A stretch of DNA of 64,000 nucleotides from Zygaena filipendulae (lineage: Eukaryota; Arthropoda; Insecta; Lepidoptera; Zygaenidae), in NCBI GenBank assembly GCA_907165275.2, contig OU015653.1, forward strand, positions 2,014,001 through 2,078,000. The letters run 5' to 3'. The translations under genes and the position numbers were made by a program. Positions 1 to 12,150 of this stretch are shown here, in pieces. The first letter of the stretch is position 1. Each line of letters starts with the position of its first letter. The notes under the pieces are model-generated. The model was not told where the DNA came from and made no database searches. It saw only the letters and a program-made list of their open reading frames with translations.

Positions 1-365
1 TTTATGATAAACATATTACATGCGCAACAATGCATTCTTATGAAATCATGAGTTGCATCTCCCGTATTACTTTTAGAATGCAGATACATAGTACAACAAA
101 GAAAGTGTAGTAAAGTTAACAAAGTTTGAAACAATGCACGGAAAGTGGTGACGGGCGGTCATTGGAACGAACGGCTTGTAACTTAAATTAATTATTATAT
201 AACTTATAGATAGCCCAGTTTTGCTGGAAGAAAACTGAATGACAAGTAAAATATCAGCATGAATTATCAACACCAAAGCATGTTTCTGAAGTGAAAAATC
301 TTGGACATGCCGATAAAAATTTGGATTTTGAAAATCCGCTTGAATATCACGAGTTTATTCACTAA
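1..365. other. No feature seen
   Basis: AT-rich DNA without recognisable gene or repeat. Confidence 0.5.
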
Positions 366-531
366 GCAGCTGTACCCCGAATTTCACTCACGCCAATTCG
401 GAGTTCCCGCAGGAATTTTGTCATTAAAAGTGCCTTATGTCGTCAATCACTATTGTACTGTTCTACAAGTGAAAGAGTTTTTAAAATCGAAAACAAATGA
501 AGTCTTACCGTTGTATAATATTAGTAAAAGT
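366..531 (-). mobile_element. Helitron-like copy, diverged
   Basis: Reverse-orientation copy with AATTCGGAGTTCCCGCAGG and, at the far end, TATAATATTAGTA. The core is worn. The frame at 301-537 overlaps it and is not a gene. Confidence 0.45.
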
Positions 532-925
532 ACCTAGATAATATATAGATACAAATGCGTATTAGGTACTTTGTTTTTAACAGTTAGACGTGCAAAAAGG
601 TCACAGTCTACAAGTGCTACACTACTCTAACTATAAGAATTCTATGTTTAGACTTCAGAAACGAAACTATAAACAAAGTTGCAGCATTAATCAAGTGTAT
701 ACTATCAAATGCAACTCGCTGGAGGGTCGTGTTTCTTGATTTCACACACCGATGCGTTTGTAAGAAACGCTTCTAGATTTATGAAGCATGTAATTTGTAC
801 AAGAATTTAGTAGGTACGAAAAATCAACAGGACCAACGCGAATTTGTTGTTTCTATTTTATATTTTTTATCCTTTACCATTAAATTAAATTAGTGAATAA
901 TTAATAATTATAAATTAAAATTCTC

Positions 926-985
926 CACGGTTTCACAAGCCCTAATTTCGGGATTCTCGCAGGAATTCCGAGATAAAAAGTAGGT
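926..985 (-). mobile_element. Helitron-like 3' fragment ending at a C run
   Basis: CACGGTTTCACAAGCCCTAA and GATTCTCGCAGGAATTCCGA. It stops at a 16-nt C run (988-1003). Confidence 0.45.
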
Positions 986-987
986 AA

Positions 988-1003
988 CCCCCCCCCCCCC
1001 CCC
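988..1003. repeat. 16-nt C run
   Basis: A C homopolymer directly beside a broken Helitron-like fragment. Confidence 0.85.
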
Positions 1004-1106
1004 GTCGTTTAGTCGTTCTAAAAACATTAAATAGCTACTAATTTATAGTCAGTATCTATTTAACATTGTTCCTTACTTTTCTCATTAACGCCGTCTTATC
1101 AGCCCA

Positions 1107-1250
1107 CAAACGTTTTTTTTTGTTACGCTTTCACGCATTAACTACTCGACCAATCATCGTGAAATTTTGCATACACGTTGTCAGGTACAAAAAGGATATA
1201 GGGTACTTTTTACCCCCAAATCTCTGTGGGAACTCTCGCTGCAAAAAGCA
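1107..1250 (+). mobile_element. Helitron-like copy, ends lost
   Basis: GTTACGCTTTCACGCATTAA, GAAATTTTGCATACACGTTG and GGATATAGGGTACTTTTTAC give the family core in forward orientation. Confidence 0.6.
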
Positions 1251-3073
1251 AAGCAATAGCAAACGCAAGCAAACTTAACAGTCCCAATGTGATCGTGAAC
1301 TTATTCGTTGTACAATGCCAGATATTTTGTCGTGACACTAAATGTAGAACACCTTTTATATTTATATCTATTGATTTCTATTGATTTTTTTAAAGGTCAA
1401 AATGTAATACTTAATATTGATTACAAAATTATAACACTTTCTTATATTGTAAACTATTATGGACTTTCTTCTCCTGGATTTTAAGCAGTTAAGCTACTAT
1501 GCAATAGGAGAATTAGGTTAAAACTATTATCCTGCCTTTGTTTATCAATAGGAGATTCTAGTAGAATCCCGATCTCTAACAAGCAAAATACCATGGAGAA
1601 AGGAATATTATTCGCATATGAAAATACCAGCCCTTAAACAAACAACCCTACTCCATGGAGTATTTAACCAAAGAGACGCTATAGGCGAAACCCGTTGAAC
1701 AGAAATATCTTCTTCTTCATTTATCTAATTTCTTTTATGGGGGGGAAAGGTAACTTAATACTACGTCGCGTAACGCACACGAGTAACAAAAACCTTACAA
1801 CAATATACGACTGTATACTGCTGCGTATGAGCCGTACTCTTACACTTTTGGCTGTAGAGATCGTTCGTCAATGGGATCTCCTATTGAATAAATACGCAAG
1901 TCTGACCGTTAGATTCCAAGTTACAGTATGGTTGTAGCAACGCTACTGTGGTAATAGTTAGCCTCGGAACTTATTGATTATCTTAATAGATCGGGCGCTT
2001 TTTATTCTCTCAACAATATATTATTCGACATCATGAACTTTAAAATAGTCAATAGATATCTAAAACTTAAAATTAGATAATTTATTTATAGTATAAATGA
2101 CATTTGTAGAGTAACAAGTAATTCAGCACATTTTCTGTCCTAAGGCCACTTTATCAGCACTTACAGTTTTAACTCTACTTACCTACTGCTTATTATCTGT
2201 ATTCTAATGGCCGTTATCATATATAATGACAACGAGACTAATGAGTGAATATGTATCTAATGTTTTTAAAATAAATGATTAACAATGATAAATGTGTTGT
2301 AAAATTATCGTACAAGAACAAAGCTGTGTGTGATATCGACGCGTGCGCAAGTTTGTACGAGCCGGGGGGTGAAAGGCAAGCAAGCAAGGTGAGCGTTCAT
2401 ATAGTGGGACCATGTGACAAAATGAAATTGGGACTTTTGACAAAAAAATAACGATAATAAGTACTAAAAAGTACCGAGAAAGTCATTTCAGTAGTGATGA
2501 AAATACAAACTATGGTATAGAGATAGATGCTTTTTGACGTCGTAAAAGAAGTGTCTTTTCTTCATCTGCAATATGACGAAACATCCACTACTAATCACAA
2601 CTCCGCTCTCTGGAAAACCTGCAATGGAGAGGTAGCCTACGTCTACACTACAGATTTGTATAAGCCATATCTAGAAATATTTTTGCAAACTCGAGATAAT
2701 AACATTGTTTCCAAAGCGAGGCTAATGCGTGGTCAACGCAATGCAAAATTGTCAACAGTCGTATAATTGTCCAACGCGAAATGACCCGAGGCTTTGATCC
2801 GGTTTGTTCTGATACAGTTGCAACGCCGTGTCGTATACCCGCTAGCTCACAACGAGCTAGTGGCTATGAGTAATCATTTACGTTAGCTGGAGACAGGTAA
2901 ATGAATTCTTGATTGAATATTGGTTAGAAATTCATCTTTTTTTTTTCTTTTTAACTTTTGCATGCAATTAATATAGCCAGTTGCAAATAAAATAAATGGA
3001 TTTACTCTATATTAAATACAAAAACATTTAGCATCGTTACAAAGTCTTTTTTGGAGTCTTATACGTCAAATCG
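1251..3073. other. Anonymous DNA
   Basis: AT-rich, with a G run near 1740 and a short CpG-richer patch at 2335-2400 (GTGCGCAAGTTTGTACGAGC). The frame at 2527-2766 has no recognised domain and I do not call it. Confidence 0.45.
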
Positions 3074-3121
3074 TCATCTTCACATCAGCGGAAAGACGTC
3101 CACCGCTGAACATAGGCCGGA
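3074..3121 (-). mobile_element. RTE-like 3' end fragment
   Basis: On the minus strand it reads GGCCTATGTTCAGCGGTGG then ACGTCTTTCCGCTGATG. I recognise this as the 3' end of lepidopteran RTE-type LINEs. The partner copy is at 46576-46640. Confidence 0.45.
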
Positions 3122-3203
3122 CGTTACTTCTGCAGTATTTAATCAAACTTGACTCTAAAAAGTAGTAGGTAACCAAAATTGACAAAAAACTTTTTATATC
3201 ATA

Positions 3204-3390
3204 GTAGCTGTTCACCGCGGCTTCACTCGCAGTAATTTCGGAGTTCCGGATTAAAATACTATAGCCTATGTTACTTAGGGATAACGTAGCTTTTTAATGG
3301 TGAAATATTTTTTGCAATCGTTCGAGTAGTTTTTGACTTAAAACGTAACAAACAAACAATCAAAAAATCAAATCTTTAGTATAGATTTAA
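3204..3390 (-). mobile_element. Helitron-like copy
   Basis: Starts GTAGCTGTTCACCGCGG, has GTAATTTCGGAGTTCC, and ends with AACAAACAAACAATC and TAGTATAGATT. Near full length. Confidence 0.6.
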
Positions 3391-4094
3391 ATTCCGCAGA
3401 AATATTTTATCAAAGCAAACTTTTGTAGGTATTTATCCTGTTTTACAAATTGATTGTTCGATTTCTTTTTAAATAAAATAACTTATATGATTTTTAGCAA
3501 GTTGCTCCAGTATGAAGTAAGGACGCGTATTAACAAACTTAATTTTAGCAGCGCATTCGCAAACTCTCTCAGAACGATATCGCTCGGTTGTAAGTATAGT
3601 TATATAGTTATACGAAGCAACAACTTTCAAGCAATTTTTGTTTCGGTGTGGATATAAACTTGCTATTGTAACTTTCATGAACAACTTTGCCTCATGTAAC
3701 TTAAACAGAAGGGTTGTTTTACGAAGGCGGCACTTACGGCGTAAGGAGGCCGATAACGAAGCCTAAAGTGAGAGGGACATACGAACCGAATGTTACCTGT
3801 CAGGCTCAAGTTTGAAACAACCGTATGTGACCCATATGAGTTGCGGATTTCGAAATACATATTATGACGTGTGCACGTTCTATGTTCTTGTTAGTAAATT
3901 AAAGTGCATACAGCAGTGAAACAACCACCCAGTCTAAAAAATCTTATCTTAGAGACATAATATTTCATGTAAAAAGAAATATAGTGCAATAAAGTACTCG
4001 TAAATCCTAATTTTTTAAGACAATTCTGCAAAAAAAAAATTTATCATCAAAATAATTTGTTTATGAAACTGATCAACTATAATCTTTTTAAATA

Positions 4095-4381
4095 AAAATC
4101 AATGTTTGTATGTTTGTCCTCTATGCGTTTCTGAACCATTGGTCCGATTGTGATGAAATTTTGGCGGGTTGTTCTGCCTGCGTCCGCAAAGGTTCCTAAT
4201 CCTGATATAGAGAGATCCTGCGGGAATTCCGAAACTCACGCGGGTGAATCTCCGAAACGGTTGGACCAATTTTGACGGGACTTTCACTGCTGAGCTGATG
4301 TTATAAGGAGTGTTTAGGCTACTTTGGAGTTCCTTTGGGAATTCCGACACTGCCGTGGGTGAAACCGCGGGTCACAGCTAG
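4095..4381 (+). mobile_element. Helitron-like copy, longer subfamily
   Basis: Carries two GGAATTCCGA blocks and ends ACCGCGGGTCACAGCTAG|T. Related copies end at 44827 and 53840. The minus frame at 4099-4350 is repeat translation. Confidence 0.6.
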
Positions 4382-4819
4382 TACTTTCCTAATTATTATA
4401 TTTCAATAACAATCTAAAATGAAGGAATCATCACAAAAATAAATTGCCTTGACTCTTGGCTATTTACCAATAATCACACCTAATAATAAACCTTCTACCG
4501 TAATTTCAATTTGAAATCGATGGCTAGTTCGTCTTCGGTAAGGATTACACTTCAACGTTTAATATTATATTACATACCTGATCGAATTGTAAAGTATTCA
4601 TCGCCGCTCCAATTCGTGACTCAATTCGATTGATACATGCAAAAGCTGACTTGGATATTGTGCAACCAATCAATTATGCAGAATAGGAGTACGCACATGT
4701 ATGTAGTACATACTAAAACCTTCACTGTCTTTTACACCGTTTTACTATCGCTACCATAAAGCTTAAAAAATACAAACAAGCAATGGAAAAATTATTTATA
4801 TATTTTAGGTATTTTGATG

Positions 4820-4866
4820 TTGATGCCAAAAAAGTAGTTATATGTGTATGTCTATGTCTATGTCTA
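4820..4866 (+). mobile_element. LINE 3' tail fragment, ATGTCT repeats
   Basis: TGATGCCAAAAAAGTAGTTA followed by repeated ATGTCT. It matches the tail at 32314-32345 in the opposite orientation and is severely 5'-truncated. Confidence 0.45.
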
Positions 4867-5221
4867 AACCTACTAAAATACTAATTTTCTGTTCATTTAC
4901 AATTATATCTTTATGGATGGCTAGTCTTAATAGAGCAATGCAAAATTCATGATGGACGGTGACAAGAACATGATATTTTGAAAACCACAAACCATAAGTC
5001 ATTTCAAACCATAACGAGCGAACAAAAACATTTTTGTAATAAACATAATATTAACAAAGTGATGTCTCGATACGGTTCAACTGGCAACTCAAAATTGTTT
5101 AAAAAAAACTACTACAAGAAATTTAGCACGCGTGAGCCATAATTTCGTATGCTCTGTAAGAAAGGATGTTAGCTCTATTATTGGTTATATTGAGATTTCT
5201 GTGCTCTGTTATAAATATAAA

Positions 5222-5438
5222 TAAAATTTTAACAAAAAAATTAAAACCGACTTCAAAAACACTAACAAGTTAAAAATAACCTACATATTATGTGCTACCT
5301 ACTGATCGTTTATACCATATTGCAGACACGTGCAGGCTTGGCACCGTCTTCGAAACGATCAGTAGGTTACACATACGTAGCATATTTTTAACTTTTTAGT
5401 GTTTTTTAAGTCGGTTTTAATTTTAAGTTAAAATTTTA
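5222..5438. mobile_element. Palindromic element carrying the ACCGACTTC motif
   Basis: The outer ends are exact inverted repeats (TAAAATTTTAAC, 5222-5233 and 5427-5438) and the arms continue for about 55 bases (AAAACCGACTTCAAAAACAC against its inverse). The centre has a second inverted pair, CTACTGATCGTT and AACGATCAGTAG (near 5299 and 5354). Noncoding. Confidence 0.65.
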
Positions 5439-7197
5439 CTTATTTTTCGATTTTCCTTAGGGTTGGTTTATAATTTATCAAGTGATAATTTATCTGCCCA
5501 AATCGCTATCGGTGTGCCTGTAATATTTGAAGAGTTTCCTGGATTTCTCCATGATCCTAACATTTGATCCCAACTTCTTTACATTGGAATCAACTTGAAA
5601 GTACACCCTATTAAACAAAAGAAGAATTTTACAAATCGGTCCAGCCGTCTTCGAGTAATCGCGTAACAAAGATACAAAAAAAAACATACAGTCGAAAAAA
5701 AAACCAGATTTATTGTAAGTCTAGCAAATAAACATCTCAATTCATCTTACAAGTGTGAACGAAGAAAATTATTGTCAAATGAATTCGTTCACCTTCTTAC
5801 AAACAATCTTAATTTTTATTTTATAATATAATAATCGACTTACTCGTTCGTTATTGCGATTTGATTAACAGACATTCTCATAAAAAAAAATTAAACAGTT
5901 TACCTGAAATAAGATCTACCATATCTAATTCAATATTAAAAAGTACTATGTGTATAGTGTGATCTAATTCATACATATTCTCTCTCTATTAAAACTGATT
6001 TAAGTTTGTTAACTGTTATAAAAATTTTTAAATGTATAGACACTCATACTTGCCGATACAATAATTTAAAAAAATAAATATAGATAGGTTTAAAAGTTGT
6101 TGAAACCATTATTAATCATAATTTTATGATACAAAGTATTTTATGATTGAATTGAGTTGGTATTTCGTTAATAATTAAACAATTAAACAGATAAAATATA
6201 TATAGGTACGTTTTTAGATTATTTCGGCAAATATTCCTCGTTCATTAAATTACCAATCAAAATGACTGATAATAACGAATTTTAAAAAGCAAAAGTTTCT
6301 AAAATAGTCTACAAGAATTTCATCTTCAAATATCTACTATTGACAACATTAGGTATGTACAGGTGCCTAGGTATTACGTTCATATGATAACACTCATTGA
6401 GTGAATTTAAGCGAAAGTAAACCAGTTTAGATAGCTTTCGTAGTGAACCAGACGGCTTTCTTCGTGGACCAATGTGTATCAAGCGACTGGCAGAAACGAC
6501 GCCGTGGCTCTGTATAGTATGAGTCAAGAGAGTCCTTCAAAGTCCAAGTAATAAATGATACGTATGACGTATAACAGTTTAAACCAAATTAGCTATAGCT
6601 GTGGGTTTGATAGGAAGGTTCTAGGTTTATTTGAGAGAAGAAAAAAAAAAATCGTTTCAGAGTCTATCAGTTGCAGTTGTCTGTACTGTTTGTGGTGCTC
6701 AATAAAGTTTTTTTTTTCATTCATTCACTTTCGCGATCAACGTCGCGAATGTTTATCCCTTGCGCCAGAGTCAGATATATTTAATAACGACATAACACGT
6801 TCAAGGTTGCGTCGCAAGCTCCGAAAGTGCTAAAAGCCTTGCCGAAGCCAGAACGTAAGCATAAAGACCCACTTTGTCAGTATTTTCCGGGTACAACGAG
6901 ACTGTTTTTACGATAATGAAACTGCGCTACTTATAATTGCAATTAATTGAATGATGGATAGGATGAAGAAAGAAGGAGCCTACTCCCTGGATACATTAGA
7001 TGAATCTATGTACTATGAATGAAACCAAACTCGCGTTTAACTCTTTTACTCTCAGAAGAGTTGACGTACGTTTTCTTTATTAAAAAGAAGAGTCTAAATA
7101 CTGATTTCATAACTAATGGCATTTCTATACAAACTTCCATCATAAACCGTACAGACTACACCCGTAGGAAACTACGGTACCGAGTTATCTTTACCTA
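5439..7197. other. Anonymous DNA
   Basis: AT-rich. There is an AATAAA followed by a T run near 6700, but no associated coding sequence. Nothing else recognised. Confidence 0.45.
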
Positions 7198-7250
7198 AGT
7201 GTGGGATCAAGTAGATCTGTGTGTTGTGAAGTGGATTATTATTATTATAA
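7198..7250 (+). mobile_element. SINE 3' end fragment
   Basis: Only the last 50 bases of the (ATT)n-tailed SINE remain (GTGGGATCAAGTAGATCTGT, then ATT repeats). Confidence 0.65.
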
Positions 7251-7772
7251 TAGCTCCAGTAGTTCCGGTTGGGTGTTGGTGTGTCAGTATGAAAGCTTTT
7301 TTATATACCTATCATATAGAAGATTCTGTTACATTCAGTATGATAAGAGAAATTTTTAATTATATGGTTTATGGTTTCAGAAATATCAACACCTTTGTAA
7401 TATTGTAATTATTTAATGATAGAAGAGCCCAAAATGATGAATTCCATGAATATAAATTACAAACCCTACTTCCCTAAAAAAATTCACCGCCCTATCTAAG
7501 TCCCCATTTAAATACTTTTGTTAACCTTCAAAAGACTTTTGTAGAATTCCGAATTTATAGACAAAATTGTTGGGACTGTGCGTTGACGGACCATTCAGGG
7601 ATGTAATTTTATACATATATTATGTATGTATAAAAAACCGTATACCTACTTATAATTTAGGTTTATTAGGTAATTAGGTTAGCCTGTAAGGATTATGTGG
7701 TTTTTAAAATAAATAAATAAATAAAATGGATAAATTTACCTTATATTTATATATTTATATAAATATACGGTA

Positions 7773-7814
7773 TAGTCATTTGCGTGATATATATTTATAT
7801 CACGCAAATGACTA
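7773..7814. repeat. Perfect 18-bp inverted repeat
   Basis: TAGTCATTTGCGTGATAT (7773-7790) and its exact inverse (7797-7814) enclose a 6-base loop. Confidence 0.85.
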
Positions 7815-8719
7815 AAGCTCTACTAGCAATATCGCTTTCAGATAAATAGCTGCTGTATTTTTTGACTCCGGTTGCTTGATAATTTTACTGACAAAAAAGG
7901 ATCAAGGAGCAATCACTTTTTGTTTGTACGTAGATCACGTAATTACGTGACTTAGGTTCAAAACTACTAACAGATCTAGAGTGAAATCAAGCATGACCTA
8001 AGTTATCCGCCAGGGAAAAAACGACGAAATTAGCGACGGACCACTCGAAACCTTTTATGTAAAAATCGGTTCAGGTCTGAAACACGACAAAACATTCCAA
8101 TAAAACTAACGTTTGCCTTCAATTATACCGTAATTGAATTTGTATGAATCAGATGGATACTCAGGTAAATAAAAAATAGGGGTGTTAGGATAAATGAGAC
8201 ACTTATTGAAAGAGGGAATTCAAATGGGATTCTCGTCTCAAATATCTAAAAAAAACACTGCATGTATTTAACGTAATTTTATTATACATATGAAAAATTA
8301 TTCACGAAATTGACTGTGAAAGTTGCCAACGCGCTGACAGGCCATTCAGAGACCCTATTCATTGAAATGTCACTCTTTGTTAAGTTACACTCCAGGTTTT
8401 GTCTGTGATTTGAGTCCTTTTTTAGTATAGGTACCTACGTTTATTTTTATATGAAGGCATGAATTATACCCCTCGCTTAAAATTATATCTTGTATATCAT
8501 TACAAAATCTTTATATTTATATTTGACGAGAAATATTTTCAATAAGGAAATTCGTCCAAATAAAATTTTACCTACTATAAAAACTACATTTTTTTTTAGA
8601 ATAACCGCTACACGAACCGGACCTCCCAAGCTGTCACTTACCACTTTCACTACACTGATTATTTTTTTTGTTATTTTTTTCCCAAATACAAACAACACAT
8701 ACAAAAGATTTACAAAAAT

Positions 8720-8813
8720 ATGATAAAGTTAGTTTTAAATATGTGTCAACAACGTATTCACCTGATTGAAAAACTGATTGAAAAGTGCGACTACGGTTGC
8801 GATGCGACTTACG
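8720..8813 (+). CDS. Possible first coding exon, very weak
   Basis: ATG at 8720 opens 31 codons (ending IEKCDYGCDATY) up to a consensus-like donor ACG|GTAAGT at 8813/8814. It contains a tandem CTGATTGAAAA duplication. There is no domain and no known partner exon. Confidence 0.18.
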
Positions 8814-9655
8814 GTAAGTACATAAATGCGTCTATGCGGAAATAAATAAATATAACATAAAACCTACATACACATAAATTAATTATATACATACATAGAT
8901 AGATACATAAATATAAATACATACCAAAACTTAAAATATAGAATAATATTTGCTATAAAAATACTACGAAAATAAGTGCCATAAATATTTATAATCAACA
9001 GAATAAGCTAGAATTTGGGATTGATTCTAGGATATTCAACTACTTAATAAATTTTACAAAAAATTATAGTCAAATAAGTCTACTCCACCCTTACTAAAGG
9101 AGTTTTGTTTCAACAGTGACTATACTAGGTATTAACATTTTCAAACCAATTTGATCGAACGTAAATACGACCTAATATAAGTTATCCCAGAGCTCATGAT
9201 TATTTTTATCCTGCATCTGAACAAGTGAACATATTACGTACAACGCATTTCTACCAGGCGTGACAACTTCCAAAGATAACAATCGGTACGTGGCTCACAC
9301 GAGTTGGGGTGGGACTATGATAATATCACGACACGCTCCAGGCTACAGCATGACGATTCAATTGCGTTTAGAGCCTGATTGTGTTTCATATATAGTTAGT
9401 GACAGGCTACAGCTACATTTTGTTTTCTAATGTTGCAGCAATTCGAGATTCCGTCTTCAAACACAAATAATTATTACAATGTCACATTGTTCTGAAACAA
9501 TACGAAAAAAAAGAAGCATTTCGGGATTTGTTCAGATACCCGTCGTTCCGGAAGAAAAACATCTTGTGTAGTTAAATCCAAGATATTATATTCAATTTAG
9601 GAGTTCGTGTTCAGTTGATTATGCCATACTTATAATATCATTGGTTATGCGTGAT

Positions 9656-9815
9656 CAGTGCCGGATTAGCCCAAAACCAAACTCAGGGCATCACATCATG
9701 GGGGCACCACAAACATTAATTTTTTTTTTTTTTAAGACTGATACTAGGTTACCTCTGGATGGTGAGGCAAAGGCGTGAATTGCTTAGGGCATCAAATAGG
9801 CTTAATCCGGCGCTG
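9656..9815. mobile_element. hAT-type MITE, 160 bp
   Basis: The termini CAGTGCCGGATTAGCC and, inverted, CAGCGCCGGATTAAGCC are nearly identical. The flanks TGCGTGAT (9648-9655) and TGCGTGTT (9816-9823) agree at 7 of 8 positions, a slightly decayed hAT target duplication. There is no coding capacity. Confidence 0.72.
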
Positions 9816-9922
9816 TGCGTGTTTGATCCAAACATAAAAAAAATTACAATATCTATATGGTATAAGTATAAACTTTCCACTTTTAAATATAATAGAATTT
9901 ATGACATTGAAGATGATAAATG

Positions 9923-10132
9923 TCTATACTAATATTATAAAGAGGTAAAGTTTGAGAATTGTCGGTTTGTGAGTTTGTGATGTTGTAGGGGGTAATGTCT
10001 GGATCTATTAAAGAGATTTTGAAAATTTTCACCTAAAGGAAGCTACGGTAGTTCTGAGTGACAAAGGGTACTTCTTATCTCGGAATCCCCTCGGAAACTC
10101 CGAAATCACCGCGGGTGAAACCGAACAGCTGG
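9923..10132 (+). mobile_element. Helitron-like copy, near full length
   Basis: Starts TCTATACTAATATTATAAAG, carries CTCGGAAACTCCGAAATCAC, and ends GAACAGCTGG, fitting the CTRR end rule. It nearly abuts the next copy. Confidence 0.68.
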
Positions 10133-10141
10133 TCCTACTAG

Positions 10142-10340
10142 TCCTACTAATATTATAAATGTGAAAGTGTGGATGTTTGGATGTTTATTACTCAATCACG
10201 CAAAAACGGCTGAACGGATTTGTATGAACTTTAGCATGCACATTGTCAGGGGTACAAAGAAGGACATAGGGTACTTTTTATCCTAGAATTCCCGCGGAAA
10301 CTCTGAAATTACCGCGGGTGAAACCGCGGGGCACTGCTAG
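10142..10340 (+). mobile_element. Helitron-like copy, full length
   Basis: Starts TCCTACTAATATTATAAATG and ends ACCGCGGGGCACTGCTAG|T. The sub-terminal inverted pair CCCGCGG / CCGCGGG is intact. This is one of the best reference copies in the window. Confidence 0.72.
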
Positions 10341-11318
10341 TATTTAATAAAAACAATGCAGTGGATCTTGAAAATCATTCTCAGAATCCAAGGCGACTGT
10401 TTTCATAATTTCACTGTGTCTACTGTAAAAAACTACGTAACATATTATAATTCAATGGTATTTTCACAGTTGTCTTGCTTAAAATATAACTTAAAACATA
10501 AGCTTTGTCTATTGCAACATAAGTTCCAACTCACATTTGTCAAACCACACAATCCCTTGAAATTGACAAGAACCCCAAGTTAAAACAAATGCCGCATTGC
10601 TTTTGTAAATTGAAAAGTGAAAAAATTTGCCAAATTTGCATACAAAAAGACACGTCTTTTTGGTCGCGTTACGCAATCTTACGGGTAAAACTTAAAACTT
10701 ACGGTTAAAATTAATAATGGATATTTCATACATCGGAACTTAAACGAAATCTAATCGAGGTCAGTGCTTGTAACATCTTTTGTGGTGCTACAGCATAATA
10801 GATGCAGTAGCCCCTACAATATTAGCGCCCGAGTGTGTGCCTATTAACAATGCGCATTTTTAAAAAAGTTTTGCTTTGTTCTGAATTCGAAAGAGACCAC
10901 AGACAGCCTTCGCACCTACTACTACTGCGAAATTTTAAATTGAATAATGATATTATATTATTTATTAATGATAGTGTAATAACATGTTATTTTTTGATAA
11001 GTATATATTACATTCTCACCTACTTTCAAATACTTTCAGTATCAGAAGTAGAAATAGAGTATATTTAATTAAGCAACAACAAAACCACAACACAAACATT
11101 CGTTTAACATTGTTTAACAACAAAACAAATAAATACAATATATAAAAAATAATTAATGATAATTGCTTACGTTTCTTTTTTCATATCATAAACATTTTGT
11201 AAGCAAACAGCTGCTTGCTATTCTATCCCACTTTTGCTATGAGGCAAGTTTATAATCATATAAAAAAATCGAATGTGTCATGAGAAACCTTACCCAACGG
11301 AGTTTCTTAGACTAATTC
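10341..11318. other. No feature seen
   Basis: AT-rich DNA. The frames at 10356-10583 and 10835-11068 show no protein-like signal. Confidence 0.45.
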
Positions 11319-11401
11319 CACACCACAAAGAACTTCGCTTATTGCTAAGCTACTTGCCGAGTGACTAGCAGTAGCAATAAGCGAAGCTTTTTGTAGTGTG
11401 G
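11319..11401. mobile_element. Foldback MITE, short copy
   Basis: Inverted arms 11319-11347 and 11373-11401 (CCACAC(C/T)ACAAAGAACTTCG, then CTTATTGCT) fold into a long hairpin with a 25-base loop. The same arms occur at 18211-18396. Confidence 0.7.
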
Positions 11402-11447
11402 TCTTAGCCTTATGCTTTGTATTTCTACATATTATGCAACAAAGTCC

Positions 11448-11629
11448 TCCACTGCGTCTGTCTGTCTGTTTGTTCGTGATCAACTCAAAGTTTACTGAAC
11501 GGATTTTCATGCGGTTTTCACCAATAGATAGAGTGATTTAAGACGAAGGTTTATACGTACAGATTATCCTGTAATTCTCGCGGGAACTCCGAAATCACTG
11601 TAGGTGAAACTGCGAGGAACAGCTGTTTA
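11448..11629 (+). mobile_element. Helitron-like copy, diverged
   Basis: GTCTGTCTGTCTGTTTGTTC, CTGAACGGATTTTCATG and CGCGGGAACTCCGAAATCAC, ending AACAGCTG. Confidence 0.5.
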
Positions 11630-11859
11630 TACATATGCAAAAAATAACAGCGTTGCGACGTGAAAGTCAAATAAACGAAAACAAAAACTTTTGAAAATAA
11701 TATTAATATTTAACCAACTTATTTTTTTTTTTAATGTAGTTATGTTCAGACATATCTCCGTCATAATATATGTATTGACGGATTTGCAAAATTCTTTTTT
11801 TTGTACGAAAGCGGTTTATTCCGAAATGGTCCCATTTAAATTTCATATAGATCTGATCT

Positions 11860-11945
11860 GATGAGTTTCGGAGACAGACGACGGAACACTTGAAGTCGGT
11901 GTAATTATTTTTTTTGTTAAAATATTGCTTAAATTATATTTTTAT
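11860..11945. repeat. ACCGACTTC-family fragment
   Basis: ACTTGAAGTCGGTGTAATTA, a T run and GTTAAAATATTGCTT. The same block is at 18893-18990 and resembles the right arm of the 5.2-kb element. Confidence 0.4.
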
Positions 11946-12150
11946 TCATACCTACTAACTGCTTATGTAATTTCGAAACACTTCAGGTACATAGAAAATC
12001 GAACTGATCTGATGATGGAGCCGGGATGTATAGGGATTCATTTTTTGATGGCAGGATCTGATAGGCAAAAATCAACCTTCTAGTTCACATTACAAAGCTT
12101 GTTTTTGTTTTTAACAAATTTCATTTCTATATGGTATTTAGGTATCAATT

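Larger units (their letters stand above)
7251..9647. other. Anonymous DNA with one hairpin and one weak exon
   Basis: An AAAT microsatellite at about 7707-7725 after GATTATGTGGTTTTT may be a LINE tail. The perfect hairpin at 7773 and the weak exon at 8720 are listed separately. The rest is unremarkable. Confidence 0.45.

Noticed and set aside
2527..2766. 79-codon plus frame
   Set aside because: Composition is somewhat protein-like but there is no domain, no splice context and no conservation evidence.
6555..6833. 92-codon plus frame with an AATAAA inside
   Set aside because: No domain; the sequence around 6700 looks like a LINE or transcript 3' end, not coding DNA.
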